64,000 nt of DNA, taken from contig NZ_CP135921.1 in NCBI RefSeq assembly GCF_032397745.1, forward strand, positions 5,506,501-5,570,500, written 5' to 3'. The stretch is from Bradyrhizobium prioriisuperbiae. Lineage in GTDB: Bacteria > Pseudomonadota > Alphaproteobacteria > Rhizobiales > Xanthobacteraceae. The position numbers and the translations under genes were made by a program. The notes under the pieces were generated by a model. The model was not told the DNA's origin. It did no database searches and saw nothing but the letters and a program-made list of their open reading frames with translations. Positions 37,219-46,674 of this stretch are shown piece after piece (the stretch's first letter is position 1; each line of letters begins with the position of its first letter).

Positions 37219-39894
37219 ATGAGCGGCGTTAACGAGATCAGATCTGCGTTCCTCAACTATTTTGCGAAAAACGGCCACGAGATCGTGCCGTCCTCGCCTT
37301 TGGTTCCGCGCAACGACCCCACCTTGATGTTCACCAATGCGGGCATGGTGCAGTTCAAGAATGTGTTCACGGGGCTTGAAAAGCGCCCCTACCAGCGCGC
37401 CACCACCTCGCAGAAATGCGTACGCGCCGGCGGCAAGCATAACGACCTCGACAATGTCGGCTATACCGCGCGCCATCACACCTTCTTCGAGATGCTCGGC
37501 AACTTCTCGTTCGGCGATTACTTCAAGGATCGCGCCATCGAGCTCGCCTGGAATCTGATCACCAAGGATTACGGGCTGGCGAAGGATCGCCTGCTGGTCA
37601 CCGTCTATTCCGAGGACGACGAGGCGTTTGGGCTCTGGAAGAGGATTGCCGGCCTGCCGGAATCGAAGATCATCCGCATCCCGACCTCGGACAATTTCTG
37701 GCAGATGGGCGACACCGGTCCGTGCGGCCCGTGTTCGGAAATCTTCTACGATCACGGCGACCACATCCCCGGCGGCCCTCCCGGTTCACCGGATGAGGAT
37801 GGCGATCGCTTCATCGAGATCTGGAACCTGGTGTTCATGCAGTTCGAGCAGATCACGCCAGGCAATCGCGTCCCGCTGCCGAGGCCGTCCATCGACACCG
37901 GCATGGGCCTCGAGCGCGTCGCGGCCGTGCTGCAGGGCAAGCACGACAATTACGACATCGACCTGTTTGTTGCGCTGATCCGCACGATTGCCGATCTCAC
38001 CGGCGCCGATCCGCAGGGACCGATGAAGGCGTCACTGCGGGTGATTGCCGATCACCTGCGCGCGGCCTCGTTCCTGATTGCCGATGGCGTGCTGCCGTCG
38101 AACGAAGGCCGCGGCTATGTGCTGCGCCGGATCATGCGCCGCGCCATGCGCCATGGCCAGCTGCTCGGCGCACGCGAGCCGCTGATGTGGAGGCTGGTGC
38201 CGGTGCTGGTGCGCGAGATGGGCGAGGCCTATCCGGAATTGCAGCGCGCGCGTTCGCTGATCGAAGAGACGCTCCGTCTCGAAGAGACGCGCTTCCGCAA
38301 GACCCTCGATCGCGGCCTCGCGATCCTCGACGACAAGAGCGTATCGCTGAAGCAGGGCGACATGTTCGACGGCGAGACGGCTTTCACGCTTTACGACACC
38401 TACGGCTTCCCGCTCGATTTGACGCAGGATGCGCTTCGCAACCGCGGCATCTCCGTCGATATCGCCTCCTTCACCGATGCGATGGAGAAGCAGAAGGCCA
38501 AGGCGCGCGCGTCGTGGTCGGGGTCGGGGGAAGCTGCGACCGAAACCGTGTGGTTCGGTTTGCGCGAGAAGCTCGGCGCCACCGAATTTCTCGGCTATGA
38601 GACCGAGAGCGCCGAAGGCGCCGTCACCGCGCTCGTGAAGGATGGCAAGGAAGTCGATCGCCTCAAGGCCGGCGACACCGGCGCCATCGTGCTGAACCAG
38701 ACGCCGTTCTATGCGGAGTCCGGCGGTCAGCTCGGCGACACCGGCGTGCTGACCGGCGACGGCGTCACCTTCCGCGTCAACGACACGCAGAAGCGCGCCG
38801 GCGACCTGTTTGTGCACCTCGGCACTGTCGAGAAGGGCGAACTAAAACAAGGCGCGGCGCTGGCGCTCGACGTCGATCACGGTCGTCGATCCGCGATCCG
38901 CGCCAACCACTCGGCGACGCATCTGCTGCACGAGGCGCTGCGTCAGGTGCTCGGCGATCACATTGCGCAGAAGGGCTCGATGGTCGCACCGGACCGCCTG
39001 CGTTTCGACTTCGTGCATCAGAAGCCGATCACGGCCGATGAACTCCGCCGCGTCGAGGACATCGCCAATAATGTCGTGCTCGAAAACGATGAAGTCACCA
39101 CGCGCCTGATGGCGGTGGATGATGCGCGCGAGGCCGGTGCCCGCGCGCTGTTTGGCGAAAAATACGGCGACGAAGTGCGCGTGGTGTCGATGGGCAAACT
39201 GTCGCGCGAGAGCGGTGGCAACGCGCTGGGATGGTCGGTGGAATTGTGTGGCGGCACCCATGTGCGGCGCACTGGCGATATTGGTTTGATCTCGGTGACC
39301 GGGGAGAGTGCGGTGTCTTCGGGCGTTCGCCGTATCGAAGCGCTGACCGGTAACCAGGCGCGTCACCACGCCAACGAAACCATCGGGCTTGCCAAATCGG
39401 CGGCTGCCGAACTGCGCACCACCATCGACGACATGCCGGCGCGGATCGTCGCGCTGATGGAGGAGCGCAAGAAGCTCGAGCGCGAGCTCTCCGACGCCAA
39501 GAAGAAGATTGCCATGGGCGGCGGGGGCGCGGCCAATGGTGTAAGCCTTGGCACTGACATCCGCACCATCGGGGACATCAAATTCCTGGGACGCGCGGTG
39601 CAGGGCATCGAGATGAAGGATCTCAAGAGCCTGGCCGATGATGGCAAAAAGCAAATCGGCTCCGGCGTGGTTGCGATCATCAATGTCGGGGAAGACGGCA
39701 AGGCCGGTGTGGTGGTCGGCGTCACGCCGGATCTCACCACGCGCTACAGCGCCGTCGATCTGGTCAAGGTTGCGTCCGAGGCGCTGGGCGGCAAGGGGGG
39801 CGGTGGCCGTCCCGACATGGCGCAGGCCGGCGGTCCCGACGGCGCCAAGGCCGATGCGGCGCTGAAGGCCATCGAAGCGGCGATCGGAGCCTGA
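37219..39894 (+). CDS. alaS: Alanyl-tRNA synthetase
   Basis: An 891-residue class II synthetase of normal length. It has the catalytic core ([26 protein letters not shown]), the editing domain zinc/His motif [11 protein letters not shown] (near 575) and CGGTH (near 678), and the glycine-rich C-Ala linker followed by the C-terminal domain. It charges tRNA-Ala and clears mischarged Ser and Gly. The GNAT gene behind it begins one base after the stop. Confidence 0.98.
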   Translation: MSGVNEIRSAFLNYFAKNGHEIVPSSPLVPRNDPTLMFTNAGMVQFKNVFTGLEKRPYQRATTSQKCVRAGGKHNDLDNVGYTARHHTFFEMLGNFSFGDYFKDRAIELAWNLITKDYGLAKDRLLVTVYSEDDEAFGLWKRIAGLPESKIIRIPTSDNFWQMGDTGPCGPCSEIFYDHGDHIPGGPPGSPDEDGDRFIEIWNLVFMQFEQITPGNRVPLPRPSIDTGMGLERVAAVLQGKHDNYDIDLFVALIRTIADLTGADPQGPMKASLRVIADHLRAASFLIADGVLPSNEGRGYVLRRIMRRAMRHGQLLGAREPLMWRLVPVLVREMGEAYPELQRARSLIEETLRLEETRFRKTLDRGLAILDDKSVSLKQGDMFDGETAFTLYDTYGFPLDLTQDALRNRGISVDIASFTDAMEKQKAKARASWSGSGEAATETVWFGLREKLGATEFLGYETESAEGAVTALVKDGKEVDRLKAGDTGAIVLNQTPFYAESGGQLGDTGVLTGDGVTFRVNDTQKRAGDLFVHLGTVEKGELKQGAALALDVDHGRRSAIRANHSATHLLHEALRQVLGDHIAQKGSMVAPDRLRFDFVHQKPITADELRRVEDIANNVVLENDEVTTRLMAVDDAREAGARALFGEKYGDEVRVVSMGKLSRESGGNALGWSVELCGGTHVRRTGDIGLISVTGESAVSSGVRRIEALTGNQARHHANETIGLAKSAAAELRTTIDDMPARIVALMEERKKLERELSDAKKKIAMGGGGAANGVSLGTDIRTIGDIKFLGRAVQGIEMKDLKSLADDGKKQIGSGVVAIINVGEDGKAGVVVGVTPDLTTRYSAVDLVKVASEALGGKGGGGRPDMAQAGGPDGAKADAALKAIEAAIGA

Positions 39895-39895
39895 T

Positions 39896-40675
39896 GTGGC
39901 GCTGACGGAGTTGTCTTCGTCGGCGCTGTCTTCGCTGTCCTGGCGCGCCGAACACGCCTGCCTCAATGCGTGGCCGGCGCTGTCCAACGTCTTTCATGAC
40001 GGCTGGGTGGCGCGGTTCGCCGACGGGCTGACCCGACGCGCCAATTCGATCAATCCGCTGCACGGCGGCGCCGAGATGGACGGCGCCATCCTGCAGTTCT
40101 TCGAGAACCTGTTCCGCGCGCAGGATCTGCCGCTGATCATTCGGCTGCCGTCGCTGCTCGATCCGGCGATCGATCGCCAACTCGAACAGTTGGGCTATGC
40201 CGCGGAAGGCGAGAGTCGCACGATCTATGGTGGGATCGACGAACTACTGATGCAGGGCGATCCCGCCGCGCGGATCCAGAGCGAGGCGGACGAGAGCTGG
40301 CTCAAGCTGATTCATGCCATGCAGGGGCGCACCCCCGCCCAGAGCGAGATCTACGAGGATATCATCCAGTCGATCGCGCTGCCGGCGGCGTTCGCATCGC
40401 TGCGCGAGAACGGCGAGGTGGTGGCGATGGCCTATGCGGTGCTCGACGGCGACCTGTTGTGTTGCGAGTCCGTGGTGACATCGGCAAGGCAGCGCGGCAA
40501 AGGTTATGGCCGGCGGCTGATGGCAGCGTTGTTCCACTGGGCGAAGCTCAACCAGGCGACGGGAGCCTGCCTGCAGGTTGAAAGCCATAACACCGGCGGG
40601 CTCGCGCTTTATCGCAGCCTCGGCATGACGACCGAGTTGCATCGCTATCATTACCGGCGATTGCCGCGCGGCTAG
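39896..40675 (+). CDS. GNAT-family N-acetyltransferase, coupled to alaS
   Basis: A 259-residue protein starting with GTG one base after the alaS stop, so translation is probably coupled. The GNAT core is in the C-terminal half: VTSARQRGKGYGRRLMAALFHWA (acetyl-CoA loop, abridged by one residue at need) and ESHNTGGLALYRSLGM. The N-terminal half (about 120 residues) looks like a second, degenerate GNAT fold. The substrate is unknown; the link with alaS suggests a role near translation. Confidence 0.85.
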   Translation: MALTELSSSALSSLSWRAEHACLNAWPALSNVFHDGWVARFADGLTRRANSINPLHGGAEMDGAILQFFENLFRAQDLPLIIRLPSLLDPAIDRQLEQLGYAAEGESRTIYGGIDELLMQGDPAARIQSEADESWLKLIHAMQGRTPAQSEIYEDIIQSIALPAAFASLRENGEVVAMAYAVLDGDLLCCESVVTSARQRGKGYGRRLMAALFHWAKLNQATGACLQVESHNTGGLALYRSLGMTTELHRYHYRRLPRG

Positions 40676-40681
40676 CGATCC

Positions 40682-41563
40682 TCAAACCGGCTGCATGTGC
40701 CGGGCATGGTAGGCCAGCTCGATCGAGATCCAGCGCTGGTAGCTGTCGCGCAGATGCGGTGTCGGGGTGGGCACCGCCGCCGGATCCAGGGCAAAAAATC
40801 CCAGCCCTGCGCCCTCGGTGATGATGTTCGACACTTGCGTCTTGGACAATCCGAATCGCGCGGCGATCTGGGCCCGGCTCGGTGTCGGCATTCGCTGCAT
40901 GTCTCCCAGCATGATGCTGAAGACGACCGGCGCCGCGCCTTCGCGTCCGCCGAAGAATGCGATGAACTCCGGCATGCGATCGGTCGGCGGCGTGGCCGTG
41001 GTGTGCTCCCGTCCGGCCGCGGTCAGAGTCCGCTGGATGAAGCACAGGTCGTCCTGCAACATTCGTGCGCGCTGCACCTGTGGTTGCAGCAGGTCGAGAG
41101 CGTCGGCCGCATTGCCGATCCGCTGCCGAGCAAAACCCATCATGCGTTCGGTCGGGTGATAGAATGTGAGGCGGCGATCGGTCTTGCCCCGCCGGATCGT
41201 CACGAAGCCGCTCAGCGTCAACAGCGCCAGCATGGTTTTCAGGACACGCGGGCTGATCTCCTGCCGTTGCGTGCAGAGCTGTAGCAGCCGCCCATAGGAT
41301 GCACCGCCGTCCGGACCGAAGCGCTCGCGGTCGGCATCGAGATAAAGCAGATAACGCACGGTGCGAAACCGCGCCTCCTGGGCCAGCAGCTTGTTGAACA
41401 GCCGCAGGGATTCACGAAAACAAGCGAGGCCGGCGGTGTAATCATGCACGGCTTGAGGGAATGCGGGCAGGGCGCGAAGCTCCGCCGCCTCCGCAAGCAA
41501 GCTGTCCTCGCCGGCTTCGCGGTTGTCGCAGTGCGCTTCGTTCTTGCCGACAAGGCGGTGCAT
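40682..41563 (-). CDS. Predicted winged-helix DNA-binding protein
   Basis: A 293-residue protein that seems to hold two winged-helix units: one around residues 85-135 (EISPRVLKTMLALLTLSGFV, then IRRGKTDRRLTFY, a wing) and one around 228-262 (TPSRAQIAARFGLSKTQVSN). No ligand domain is recognised. It converges with the GNAT gene seven bases away. The start is uncertain, as no ribosome binding site is evident. Confidence 0.6.
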   Translation of the reverse strand: MHRLVGKNEAHCDNREAGEDSLLAEAAELRALPAFPQAVHDYTAGLACFRESLRLFNKLLAQEARFRTVRYLLYLDADRERFGPDGGASYGRLLQLCTQRQEISPRVLKTMLALLTLSGFVTIRRGKTDRRLTFYHPTERMMGFARQRIGNAADALDLLQPQVQRARMLQDDLCFIQRTLTAAGREHTTATPPTDRMPEFIAFFGGREGAAPVVFSIMLGDMQRMPTPSRAQIAARFGLSKTQVSNIITEGAGLGFFALDPAAVPTPTPHLRDSYQRWISIELAYHARHMQPV

Positions 41564-41736
41564 GCGGCAGCGAGTCCCGATCAGGTGCGATTCTGATCGC
41601 GCAGCGTAACACAGAAAGACCTATTTCTATCTGCGACTCGCCGGGAGTGGGATTCGAAGCGAGCCGGGGACGCTGACTGCCGATGTGATCTGGCGATCGT
41701 GCAGCGAGCGGATCCCTGTTTCTGGGAGGGAATCCG

Positions 41737-41922
41737 GTGGAATTCGCAGCCAATACCAGCCTCGGTGCCGATGAAGAGGCTCCGCTGATGCTCTGCACCG
41801 CGTGCGGCCGGATCATGCGGCTGTCGTACAGCGAATCACTGGAACCGGACGGACGACTCCGAATCTACGAGTGCCACGATTGCCGTACCACCACGACAGT
41901 GGTCGCTCTGCCGCCGAAATAG
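41737..41922 (+). CDS. Small zinc-ribbon protein
   Basis: A 61-residue protein starting at GTG behind GGAGGG. Cys pairs CTAC (about 20-23) and CHDC (about 46-49) form a probable zinc ribbon. It is similar in plan to the protein at 30141-30338, though not clearly in sequence. Function unknown. Confidence 0.65.
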   Translation: MEFAANTSLGADEEAPLMLCTACGRIMRLSYSESLEPDGRLRIYECHDCRTTTTVVALPPK

Positions 41923-42157
41923 CTCTCACCGGTCGGTAGCCGGCGATCATGGTCACGATGGCGTGAAGAACGCGCGTCGTTGCGCCAACCTGTCACGTGC
42001 CTACACGTTTCAAGCGCAACGCCGCTCTTTTGAGCGCGACACATGGCGCAGTTGTCGTGACAGCGACATAACGCGATGTTTTGTCGCTATCGTTGTTCGC
42101 ACCCTTGGTCGGCGCGGCTGCCAAACCCGAAAACCCCGCTCGTCTCAAGGATGCCGG

Positions 42158-43894
42158 ATGCATCATAACACTCCGCTGATGTCGACCGTCGTGGTCGGTC
42201 TCGTGCTGGCCTTCATTCTCGGCACGGTCGCGCAGCGCTTCAGGATCTCGCCGCTGGTTGGTTATCTCCTGGCCGGCATCATGATGGGGCCGTTCACGCC
42301 GGGTTATGTCGCGGACCAGAACATCGCCAATGAACTGGCCGAGATCGGCATCATCCTGCTGATGTTCGGCGTCGGCTTGCACTTCTCCCTGAAAGACCTG
42401 CTGTCGGTGCGCGCCATCGCCATCCCCGGCGCTGTCGTGCAGATCGCGGTCGCGACCCTGCTCGGCATGGGGCTGGCGTGGAGGCTGGGCTGGTCGGTCG
42501 GCGGTGGTCTGGTGTTCGGGCTCGCGCTGTCTGTGGCCAGCACGGTGGTGTTGCTGCGCGCGCTGCAGGAGCGGCGGCTGATCGACACCGAGCGCGGCCG
42601 CATCGCGGTCGGCTGGCTCATCGTCGAGGACGTCGCGATGGTGCTGACACTGGTGCTGCTGCCGCCGCTCGCTGGAATCCTGAAAGGCGAGGCGGCCTCG
42701 GCCGCGGACCTGTCGGCGCTGATCTGGCCGCTGACGGTGACGCTCGGCAAGGTCGCGGCATTCGTGGTGTTCATGCTGGTGGTCGGCCGGCGGGTCATTC
42801 CGTGGACGCTGCATTATGTCGCCCACACCGGCTCGCGCGAGCTGTTTCGTCTTGCGGTGTTTGCGATTTCGCTCGGCGTGGCGTTCGGCGCCGCGGTGCT
42901 GTTCGACGTCTCGTTTGCGCTCGGCGCGTTTTTCGCCGGCATGATCCTCAGCGAATCCGAGCTCAGCCACCGTGCGGCGCAAGAAACGTTGCCGCTGCGC
43001 GACGCCTTCGCAGTGCTGTTCTTCGTGTCCGTCGGCATGCTGGTCGATCCGGCCATTGCGGTGCGGGAGCCACTGGAGCTTTTGGTGACGGTGTTGATCA
43101 TCACCGCGGGCAAATCCGTTGCCGCGTTCCTGATCGTGCGGATGTTCGGCCATCCGAACTCGACCGCGCTGACGATTTCGGCGAGCCTGGCGCAGATCGG
43201 CGAGTTCTCGTTCATTCTCACCGGCCTCGGCGTCAGCCTGGCGCTGCTGCCGGCGGAAGGGCGGGATCTGGTGCTGGCCGGCGCGATCGTCTCGATCCTG
43301 CTGAACCCGGTGTTTTTCGCCATCCTCGATCGTGTGCTCGCTGCCCATGGCAAGCCGGTGGCGGGCAAGACTGCGACAGGCAAGACTGTGACAAGCACGA
43401 CGGCCGCCGCCGCGCCCGAGGCTGCGAGCGAGCCGCTGCCCATCAGCCAGCTGCGCGATCATGTCGTGCTGGTCGGTCACGGCCGGGTCGGCAGTGTGGT
43501 CAGCGCGGCGCTGCGCCGGGACGACCGGTCGTTCCTGGTGATCGAGGACGATGCTGGTGCGGTCGAGCGGCTGCGCGGCGGCGGTGTCGAGGTGATCACC
43601 GGCAATGCGGCGGCGCCCGGCATGCTGGAGGCGGCCAATGTTACTGGTGCCCGCGCGCTGCTGGTGGCGATCCCCGACGCCTTCGAGGGCGGTCAGATCG
43701 TGGCCAAGGCGCGCGCCGTCGCGCCAGGACTTGCGATCATCGCGCGGGCGCATTCGGAGCAGGAGATCACGCATCTGCAGCGCCACGGCGCCAATGCAGT
43801 GATCATGGGCGAGCAGGAAATCGCCCGGGCGATGATCGAGCACATTGCCCTGCCGGCCGCGCCGGTTGTCACGGCCGGATCATCGGCGGCCTGA
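42158..43894 (+). CDS. Kef/YbaL-type cation:proton antiporter with TrkA-N domain
   Basis: A 578-residue CPA2 antiporter. About twelve membrane helices span residues 5-395 (LVGYLLAGIMMGPFTPGY; IIVED-type core replaced here by WLIVEDVAMVLTL). An Ala/Thr-rich linker follows, then a cytosolic TrkA-N Rossmann domain from about 430 (HVVLVGHGRVGSVVSAAL). It exchanges K+ or Na+ for protons, gated by a nucleotide. I chose 42158 (AAGG upstream, start of the first helix); the frame extends back to 41963 without membrane content. Confidence 0.93.
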   Translation: MHHNTPLMSTVVVGLVLAFILGTVAQRFRISPLVGYLLAGIMMGPFTPGYVADQNIANELAEIGIILLMFGVGLHFSLKDLLSVRAIAIPGAVVQIAVATLLGMGLAWRLGWSVGGGLVFGLALSVASTVVLLRALQERRLIDTERGRIAVGWLIVEDVAMVLTLVLLPPLAGILKGEAASAADLSALIWPLTVTLGKVAAFVVFMLVVGRRVIPWTLHYVAHTGSRELFRLAVFAISLGVAFGAAVLFDVSFALGAFFAGMILSESELSHRAAQETLPLRDAFAVLFFVSVGMLVDPAIAVREPLELLVTVLIITAGKSVAAFLIVRMFGHPNSTALTISASLAQIGEFSFILTGLGVSLALLPAEGRDLVLAGAIVSILLNPVFFAILDRVLAAHGKPVAGKTATGKTVTSTTAAAAPEAASEPLPISQLRDHVVLVGHGRVGSVVSAALRRDDRSFLVIEDDAGAVERLRGGGVEVITGNAAAPGMLEAANVTGARALLVAIPDAFEGGQIVAKARAVAPGLAIIARAHSEQEITHLQRHGANAVIMGEQEIARAMIEHIALPAAPVVTAGSSAA

Positions 43895-43918
43895 GGCCCT
43901 GTTCAGGCTCGGTTGTTC

Positions 43919-44428
43919 TCAGCTCTTGCGCAGGAACACATAGTCCGCCGCATACGGCACGCTCAGGAACGCGCCGGCGGTGGTGCAGGCGCCGTCGGCC
44001 TTGCCGCCCTTGGTGTTGATGCGCTGCACCAGCGCAATGCCATTGAGTGTGCCGCTGCCGCGCTGCGCCATCACCTCAAGCTTCAGCCAGGGAATGTCCT
44101 GCGCCGTTGTGCCCGGCGCATTGCCGATGGCCTTGCCGGCCACGGCGCTGCCGTCGCTGTATTCCCAGTTCGGTCCGGCATAGTGCCGCCCGACCGTCTT
44201 GCCGTCCGTGAGAAGCGTCGCGATCGGCTCGCGGAATGTCCAGCCCAGTTTGCCGGATGCATCCGCCTTGCATTCATAGACCTGCGCGCCCTCCGCATGC
44301 AGCGTCAGCGCCGCGACGTATCCGGGTGCTGCGACGGCGTCGGGCATTGGCGTATCGGCCGCGGTGGCGTTCGCGACGAAGCCGACCAGGGCGATCGATG
44401 TCAAAGCGAGTTGTTTGATGGATGTCAT
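43919..44428 (-). CDS. Exported DUF3455 protein
   Basis: A 169-residue protein with a signal peptide (about 1-23, VANATAAD). The body carries the DUF3455 pattern: GAQVYECK, the HYAGPNWEYSDGSAVAGK loop, IPWLKLEV, and the final CTTAGAFLSVPYAADYVF. Function is not known in the family. I chose Met 44428; the longer frame to 44506 has no leader. It converges with the antiporter gene. Confidence 0.88.
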   Translation of the reverse strand: MTSIKQLALTSIALVGFVANATAADTPMPDAVAAPGYVAALTLHAEGAQVYECKADASGKLGWTFREPIATLLTDGKTVGRHYAGPNWEYSDGSAVAGKAIGNAPGTTAQDIPWLKLEVMAQRGSGTLNGIALVQRINTKGGKADGACTTAGAFLSVPYAADYVFLRKS

Positions 44429-44520
44429 GAGATGCGCGCTCCAGAGAGATGACCGCCAAGGTAAAGACCTTGGGGGTGAGACGTGCGCGTGCCCGCATCG
44501 GTTCAACAGATCCGATGACT

Positions 44521-44551
44521 CCGGTTCGCAATCATGATGATTGCGAACCGG
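44521..44551. terminator. 31-bp palindrome downstream of icd
   Basis: ccggttcgcaatcat (44521-44535) and atgattgcgaaccgg (44537-44551) are exact inverted repeats around one base. It lies 43 bases after the icd stop on the minus strand and can form a hairpin of about 13 bp, a likely transcription stop, although no T-run follows. Confidence 0.65.
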
Positions 44552-44594
44552 CCTCCGTCGTTCGTGGGAGACGCTGTGATCAGCGCCTTGCTGA

Positions 44595-45812
44595 TCAGGC
44601 TTTCGCCAGCGCCGCGGTCAGGTTCTCGGCGACCTTGTCCAGGAAGCCGGTGGTGGAGAGCCAGCGCTGCTCGGCGCCGACCAGGAGCGCGAGGTCCTTG
44701 GTCATGAAGCCGGCTTCGACGGTGTCGACGCACACCTTCTCCAGCGTCTTGGCGAACACAGCCAGCGCTTCGTTGTTGTCGAGCTTGGCGCGATGCGACA
44801 GGCCCTGGGTCCAGGCGAAGATCGAGGCGATGGAGTTGGTCGATGTCTCCTTGCCCTTCTGGTGCTCGCGATAGTGGCGGGTCACGGTGCCGTGGGCGGC
44901 TTCGGCTTCCACGGTGTTGCCGTCGGGCGTCATCAGCACCGAGGTCATCAGGCCGAGCGAGCCGTAGCCCTGCGCCACGGTGTCGGACTGCACGTCGCCG
45001 TCATAGTTTTTGCAGGCCCAGACGTAGCCGCCCGACCACTTCAGCGCCGAGGCCACCATGTCGTCGATCAGGCGGTGTTCGTAGGTGAGGTGCTTGGCTT
45101 CGAACTGGGTCTTGAACTCGCTGTCGTAGATCTCCTGGAAGATATCTTTGAAGCGTCCGTCATAGACTTTCAGGATGGTGTTCTTGGTCGACAGATACAC
45201 CGGATAGTTGCGGATCAGGCCGTAGTTCAGCGAGGCGCGCGCGAAATCCTTGATGCTGTCGTCAAGGTTGTACATGCTCATGGCGACGCCGGAGCCCGGG
45301 GTCTTGAACACCTCACGCTCGATCACGGTACCGTCTTCGCCGACAAACTTCATCGACAGCGTGCCTTTGCCCGGGAACTTGATATCGGTGGCGCGGTACT
45401 GGTCGCCATAGGCGTGCCGGCCGATGATGATCGGCTTGGTCCAGCCCGGCACCAGGCGCGGCACGTTCTTGCAGATGATCGGCTCGCGGAAGATCACGCC
45501 GCCGAGAATGTTGCGGATGGTGCCGTTCGGCGACTTCCACATGTTCTTGAGCTTGAATTCTTCGACGCGGGCTTCGTCGGGGGTGATGGTGGCACATTTC
45601 ACGCCGACGCCGACCTGCTTGATGGCGTTGGCAGCCTCCACGGTGACCTTGTCATCGGTGGCGTCGCGGTGCTCCATGCCCAGGTCGAAATACATCAGGT
45701 TCACATCCAGGAACGGCAGGATCAGCTTGTCCTTGATGTATTGCCAGATGATCCGGGTCATCTCGTCGCCATCGAGTTCGACGACGGGGTTGGTCACCTT
45801 GATTTTCGCCAT
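44595..45812 (-). CDS. icd: NADP-dependent isocitrate dehydrogenase
   Basis: A 405-residue enzyme of the eukaryote-like NADP-IDH type found in rhizobia: [20 protein letters not shown] start, [19 protein letters not shown], and [15 protein letters not shown] near the cofactor site. It oxidises isocitrate to 2-oxoglutarate in the TCA cycle and makes NADPH. It stands alone. A long palindrome downstream may end the transcript. Confidence 0.98.
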   Translation of the reverse strand: MAKIKVTNPVVELDGDEMTRIIWQYIKDKLILPFLDVNLMYFDLGMEHRDATDDKVTVEAANAIKQVGVGVKCATITPDEARVEEFKLKNMWKSPNGTIRNILGGVIFREPIICKNVPRLVPGWTKPIIIGRHAYGDQYRATDIKFPGKGTLSMKFVGEDGTVIEREVFKTPGSGVAMSMYNLDDSIKDFARASLNYGLIRNYPVYLSTKNTILKVYDGRFKDIFQEIYDSEFKTQFEAKHLTYEHRLIDDMVASALKWSGGYVWACKNYDGDVQSDTVAQGYGSLGLMTSVLMTPDGNTVEAEAAHGTVTRHYREHQKGKETSTNSIASIFAWTQGLSHRAKLDNNEALAVFAKTLEKVCVDTVEAGFMTKDLALLVGAEQRWLSTTGFLDKVAENLTAALAKA

Positions 45813-46044
45813 GGGGGATCGGGCCTTCTTCGGTAGGGCGTTGGGGGTTTACCGCCGGGCTATAGCACTGCAATCCGGCCGGCGGAAGCTGGGCGGGGGG
45901 CGACTTTCAGCCGATTTTAGAGGCTCAAAATGCTCATATGCAGGCGGCCCCTGCACATTTCGCAGCTCTCCGGAGGTGTCGGAGAAGATCCCAGATCTCA
46001 TGCGAGTGTGTGGTGGTATCATGGGCTCCGGTGGAGGGCAGGGC

Positions 46045-46665
46045 ATGACCTGGCAGCTTTGGCTGGTGTTCGTCGCGACCGAGGGCCTGCTGTGCATCAC
46101 GCCGGGTCCGGCGGTCCTCCTGGTGATGTCGCAGGCGCTGACCCGCGGCGCGCCGGCCGGAGTGTCGGCGACGCTCGGCGTTCTCGCCGGCAACGCGTTT
46201 TATTTCGCGCTATCGGCCTCCAGCCTGGGCGCGCTGATTGCGGCCTCGCATGAGATGTTCCTGCTGATCAAATGGTTCGGCGCGGCCTACCTGATCTGGC
46301 TGGGTGTTGCGACGTTTCGCGGGCGCTCCTCGTCATTCTCGGTCAGTCCGGCACGGCGCACCCAACTGTCGCGTGTGTTTGCCAACGGCGTCGCATTGCA
46401 GCTTGCCAATCCAAAGGCGCTGCTGTTTTTTTTGGCGCTTCTTCCACAATTCATCGATCCGGCCGGACCGATCGTGTCGCAAATCGTCATTCTTGGCGTT
46501 ACCAGCGTCGTGCTGGAGTTCCTGGCTCTGCTGGCCTACAGCACCGCCGCAAGCCGGTGCGGCGCGGCTGTCATGCGATCGCGGTTTGCCCGCTGGATCG
46601 ATCGCATGGCTGGATCGTGTCTTATCGGGGCCGGACTTTTGACAGCGGCGATCCGGCGCAATTAG
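46045..46665 (+). CDS. LysE/RhtB-family amino-acid exporter
   Basis: A 206-residue protein with about six membrane helices and the family motif CITPGPAVLLVMSQAL near the N-terminus, then ANPKALLFFLALLPQFID. It exports amino acids or similar metabolites. I chose 46045, with GGAGGG six bases upstream; the frame runs far upstream inside the antisense of icd, which is a shadow. It converges with the hydrolase gene. Confidence 0.9.
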   Translation: MTWQLWLVFVATEGLLCITPGPAVLLVMSQALTRGAPAGVSATLGVLAGNAFYFALSASSLGALIAASHEMFLLIKWFGAAYLIWLGVATFRGRSSSFSVSPARRTQLSRVFANGVALQLANPKALLFFLALLPQFIDPAGPIVSQIVILGVTSVVLEFLALLAYSTAASRCGAAVMRSRFARWIDRMAGSCLIGAGLLTAAIRRN

Positions 46666-46674
46666 CCGCCGGCT

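Noticed and set aside
41993..43843. A 616-codon open frame antisense to the antiporter gene
   Set aside because: It mirrors the high-GC coding frame of a well-supported gene, is rich in Arg, His and Gln, and has no domain or ribosome binding site.
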